DNA of 57,106 bases. Source: Pradoshia eiseniae (GTDB taxonomy: Bacteria; Bacillota; Bacilli; Bacillales; Pradoshiaceae). The stretch is from contig NZ_PKOZ01000014.1 of assembly GCF_002946355.1 (NCBI RefSeq), positions 1-57,106 of the forward strand, in the 5' to 3' direction. This document shows, in pieces, positions 54,932 to 57,106 of the stretch (position 1 is its first letter; the number at the start of each line of letters is the position of its first letter). Below the pieces are notes generated by a model that was not told the DNA's origin, did no database searches, and saw only the letters and a program-made list of their open reading frames with translations. Both the position numbers and the translations under genes were made by a program.

Positions 54932-54968
54932 CACCCTGAAACGATTCGGTTTCGGGGTGTTTTTGTTT
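54932..54968 (+). terminator. Riboswitch-controlled terminator before pbuG
   Basis: CACCCTGAAAC pairs with GTTTCGGGGTG, followed by TTTTTGTTTT. Confidence 0.92.
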
Positions 54969-55031
54969 TCTTGGAAACAAGTCGTAGTAATGGACGTGAT
55001 GAATATGAAGAGAAGGGGAGTTACGGAAGAG

Positions 55032-56369
55032 ATGAAAAAGTATTTCCAATTTGATGAACTCGGCACAAACTACAAACAAGAGTTTATTGGGGGATTAACA
55101 ACCTTTCTTGCGATGGCCTACATTTTGGTCGTAAACCCATTGCAATTGACTTTGGCAGATGTTGAGAACCTGCCGGATGCGATGCGTATGGATCATGGAG
55201 CTGTGTTTGTTGCAACAGCACTTGCAGCAGCGGTTGGCTGCTTCTTCATGGGTATTATCGCGAAATATCCTATTGCATTAGCTCCTGGTATGGGATTGAA
55301 TTCTTTCTTTGCTTATACTGTTGTTCTAACTATGGGTATTCCTTGGCAGACAGCACTTTCTGGTGTATTAGCTTCCGGTGTCATCTTCGCAATTTTAACC
55401 TTGACTGGTATTCGTGAGACCATTATTAATGCGATCCCTGGTGAATTGAAATATGCAGTAGGGGCTGGGATTGGATTATTTATTACATTCATTGGCTTGA
55501 AAAACGCGGGACTAATTATCGCTGACCCGAACACATTCGTGGCGCTTGGAGATTTCACAAATGGCAACACATTGCTTGCGGTTGCTGGATTATTCATCAC
55601 AGTTGTTTTCATGGTAAAGGGAGTTGGAGGCGGTATCTTCTACGGCATGATCATCACGGCAATCATTGGCATGATTGCAGGATTGATCCAAGTTCCAACT
55701 GCTGTATTCAGTTCGATTCCAAGTGTGGCACCAACTTTTGGAGTCGCGCTTGAGCCATATTTGAACCCTGTTCAATCTGATTTGTTCACGGTTCAATTCC
55801 TGATTGTTGTATTAACATTCTTATTCGTTGATTTCTTCGATACCGCTGGAACCTTGATGGCTGTTGCTAACCAAGCTGGTTTTGTAAAAGAGAACAAGCT
55901 TCCTCGTGCGGGTAAGGCGTTATTCGCGGATTCTCTTGCAACAATCACTGGTGCATTGTTCGGAACCTCGACAACGACCTCTTATATTGAATCGAGTGCG
56001 GGAGTAGCGACTGGCGCAAGATCTGGATTTGCGGCAGTTGTGACAGGTTTATTATTTATCTTGGCATTGTTCTTCTATCCTTTATTGTCCGTTGTCACGT
56101 CAGCTGTAACAGCGCCGGCGTTGATTATGGTTGGGGTGTTGATGTGCGGTTCCCTTAAGAATATTGAGTGGAACAAGCTTGAAGTTGCTGTACCGGCATT
56201 TCTGACAATCATCATGATGCCATTAACAAACAGTATCGCAACAGGTATTGCTTGCGGATTCATTTTCTATCCAATCACAATGCTGCTGACAGGCAACCAG
56301 AAGCGAGTTAACCCGATTATGTATGGATTATTCGTCATATTTGTTTGCTACTTTATATTCCTTAAATAA
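55032..56369 (+). CDS. pbuG: PbuG, guanine/hypoxanthine permease
   Basis: This 445-residue protein has about 12-14 membrane segments and belongs to the AzgA-type branch of nucleobase permeases. The start KKYFQFDELGTNYKQEFIGG and the signature ALAPGMGLNSFFAY are characteristic, as is FVDFFDTAGTL. It takes up hypoxanthine and guanine. I chose ATG 55032, aligned with the known PbuG N-terminus, with an AAGGGGAG site 11 bases upstream. The ATG or TTG starts near 54957 lie inside the terminator hairpin. Confidence 0.93.
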   Translation: MKKYFQFDELGTNYKQEFIGGLTTFLAMAYILVVNPLQLTLADVENLPDAMRMDHGAVFVATALAAAVGCFFMGIIAKYPIALAPGMGLNSFFAYTVVLTMGIPWQTALSGVLASGVIFAILTLTGIRETIINAIPGELKYAVGAGIGLFITFIGLKNAGLIIADPNTFVALGDFTNGNTLLAVAGLFITVVFMVKGVGGGIFYGMIITAIIGMIAGLIQVPTAVFSSIPSVAPTFGVALEPYLNPVQSDLFTVQFLIVVLTFLFVDFFDTAGTLMAVANQAGFVKENKLPRAGKALFADSLATITGALFGTSTTTSYIESSAGVATGARSGFAAVVTGLLFILALFFYPLLSVVTSAVTAPALIMVGVLMCGSLKNIEWNKLEVAVPAFLTIIMMPLTNSIATGIACGFIFYPITMLLTGNQKRVNPIMYGLFVIFVCYFIFLK

Positions 56370-56387
56370 AAGCAGGAAATTTACTTA

Positions 56388-56419
56388 CCCCATATCTTTT
56401 GCAGATATGGGGTTTTTCA
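56388..56419 (+). terminator. pbuG terminator
   Basis: ACCCCATATC pairs with GATATGGGGT and is followed by T residues. Confidence 0.92.
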
Positions 56420-56704
56420 TGTTTAATTGGAACAATGTAAATCCTGGAGGATACGGTGTGCCATTCGATTATGTGAGCCGCCACTTTTGCTTATTGTACA
56501 AGTTATATTCAGTTCGTTTTCGTGTGTAGTTATACCTTGTGTGGGGATGCATAAAGGGAGTATGCTGTGTTCAGCATAAAGAGCGGGCTGTTTGTTGCTG
56601 TGAACGAAAAAGGTATGCTCTAGAAATCCACCTTCTTAAAAATACTATTTTTATATATAGATAGAAGATATCATATTTGTAAAATTGAAATTATGCAGTA
56701 GTTG
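56420..56704. other. Spacer between pbuG and the rrn promoters
   Basis: No gene or clear structure is seen. The sequence becomes AT-rich toward the rrn promoters, where an UP-element-like A/T stretch could help rRNA transcription. Confidence 0.4.
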
Positions 56705-56734
56705 TTGACAGTTAAAGACTATGCATGCTACTAT
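56705..56734 (+). promoter_or_regulatory. rrn promoter 1
   Basis: TTGACA (56705-56710) and TACTAT (56729-56734) are 18 bases apart. This is the first of three tandem promoters. Confidence 0.75.
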
Positions 56735-56776
56735 TAGTAAACACCGAGCGAGATGAAGAAAACAAATTAAAAGTTG

Positions 56777-56805
56777 TTGACTTTTGATTGGTAAGGTGAT
56801 ATGAT
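56777..56805 (+). promoter_or_regulatory. rrn promoter 2
   Basis: TTGACT (56777-56782) and TATGAT (56800-56805) are 17 bases apart. Confidence 0.88.
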
Positions 56806-56869
56806 TTAAAAGTTGCTTTTGAAGCAACTCGGAGTAATAATTGTCATTCATTTACATTAAAAGAAATGG

Positions 56870-56898
56870 TTGACAGCGAATTGTTATTCTGATATAGT
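56870..56898 (+). promoter_or_regulatory. rrn promoter 3
   Basis: TTGACA (56870-56875) and TATAGT (56893-56898) are 17 bases apart, the promoter closest to the 16S gene. Confidence 0.92.
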
Positions 56899-56925
56899 AG
56901 TAAATGTCAATGAGATACGACAAAT

Positions 56926-56946
56926 TGTTCTTTGAAAACTAAACAA
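56926..56946 (+). promoter_or_regulatory. rrn antitermination boxA region
   Basis: The leader contains TGTTCTTTGAAAAC, a typical Gram-positive rrn boxA, which helps RNA polymerase read through the rRNA operon with Nus factors. Confidence 0.75.
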
Positions 56947-57024
56947 AACGAAACGCTAAGCAAGTCTTAAACAAGAGAGTTTAACTCTCGTCAATGTTTT
57001 ATTTTTAAAAGCTAGATCAAACAT

Positions 57025-57106
57025 CTTTCGGAGAGTTTGATCCTGGCTCAGGACGAACGCTGGCGGCGTGCCTAATACATGCAAGTCGAGCGAATCAGAT
57101 GGGAGC
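57025..57106 (+). rRNA. rrs: 16S ribosomal RNA, 5' part
   Basis: The conserved start AGAGTTTGATCCTGGCTCAG lies at 57032-57051 and is followed by GACGAACGCTGGCGGCGTGC. The gene is cut by the right edge of the window. The 5' end is estimated from the usual seven-base offset and may differ by a few bases. Confidence 0.95.

Noticed and set aside
54957-55031. N-terminal extension of PbuG
   Set aside because: The upstream in-frame starts lie in or directly after the riboswitch terminator and would add residues absent from known PbuG proteins.

Overview
The window comes from the chromosome of a low-to-medium GC Gram-positive rod of the Bacillaceae. The evidence is purine-rich Shine-Dalgarno sites, many TTG and GTG starts, TTGACA/TATAAT promoters, a CIRCE operator, tandem rrn promoters, and gene orders known from Bacillus subtilis (tsaE-tsaB-rimI-tsaD / ydiF / moaC-rex / ydiK-ydiL / groES-groEL, and yeaC-yeaD-yebA-guaA-pbuG). 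It spans the interval between two rRNA operons. The 5S gene of one lies at the left edge, and the promoters and first ~80 bases of the next 16S gene lie at the right edge. No species can be named from the sequence alone.

Region by region. (1) 1-1000: a 5S rRNA gene, its terminator, and a diverged tandem repeat carrying a 5'-truncated 5S copy. (2) 1.0-10.4 kb is a conserved housekeeping block: the t6A tRNA-modification genes, a DnaA-box cluster, an ABC-F ATPase, moaC, the redox sensor gene rex, two small membrane-protein genes and the chaperonin operon under CIRCE control. (3) 10.8-32.3 kb is an accessory zone: a zinc alcohol dehydrogenase with a Rex-like operator, a YhhN-family protein, a duplicated AraC-regulator plus GPH-symporter pair joined by five copies of a 16-bp palindrome, a GH3 glycosidase, a GntR regulator, a Nudix hydrolase, a Bmr/BmrR-type drug-efflux pair, catalase, a TetR/EmrB-type efflux pair, an FMN reductase, a large transporter and a HAD phosphatase. 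(4) 32.8-46.5 kb is a long, mostly co-directional Tad/Flp pilus cluster (CpaB, CpaE, CpaF, TadB, TadC, Flp pilin, TadE-like, TadG-like). It is interleaved with a von Willebrand A lipoprotein and two paralogous pairs of unknown genes: a secreted Trp/Gly-repeat protein with a hydrophobic C-terminus, each followed by a helical cytoplasmic protein. (5) 46.6-56.4 kb returns to conserved order: MoxR ATPase, DUF58, transglutaminase, guaA and pbuG. guaA and pbuG each have a guanine-type purine riboswitch with a transcription terminator. (6) 56.4-57.1 kb: three tandem rrn promoters, boxA and the 16S start.

How the parts work together. Rex could act within its own neighbourhood, because Rex-like operators precede moaC-rex and overlap the adh ribosome-binding site. 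guaA (GMP synthesis) and pbuG (guanine/hypoxanthine uptake) appear to share guanine feedback through paired riboswitches. The sugar cluster looks like a regulated uptake-and-hydrolysis unit of unknown substrate. The best candidate for an undescribed system is the Tad pilus cluster with its embedded Trp/Gly-repeat protein plus partner modules.
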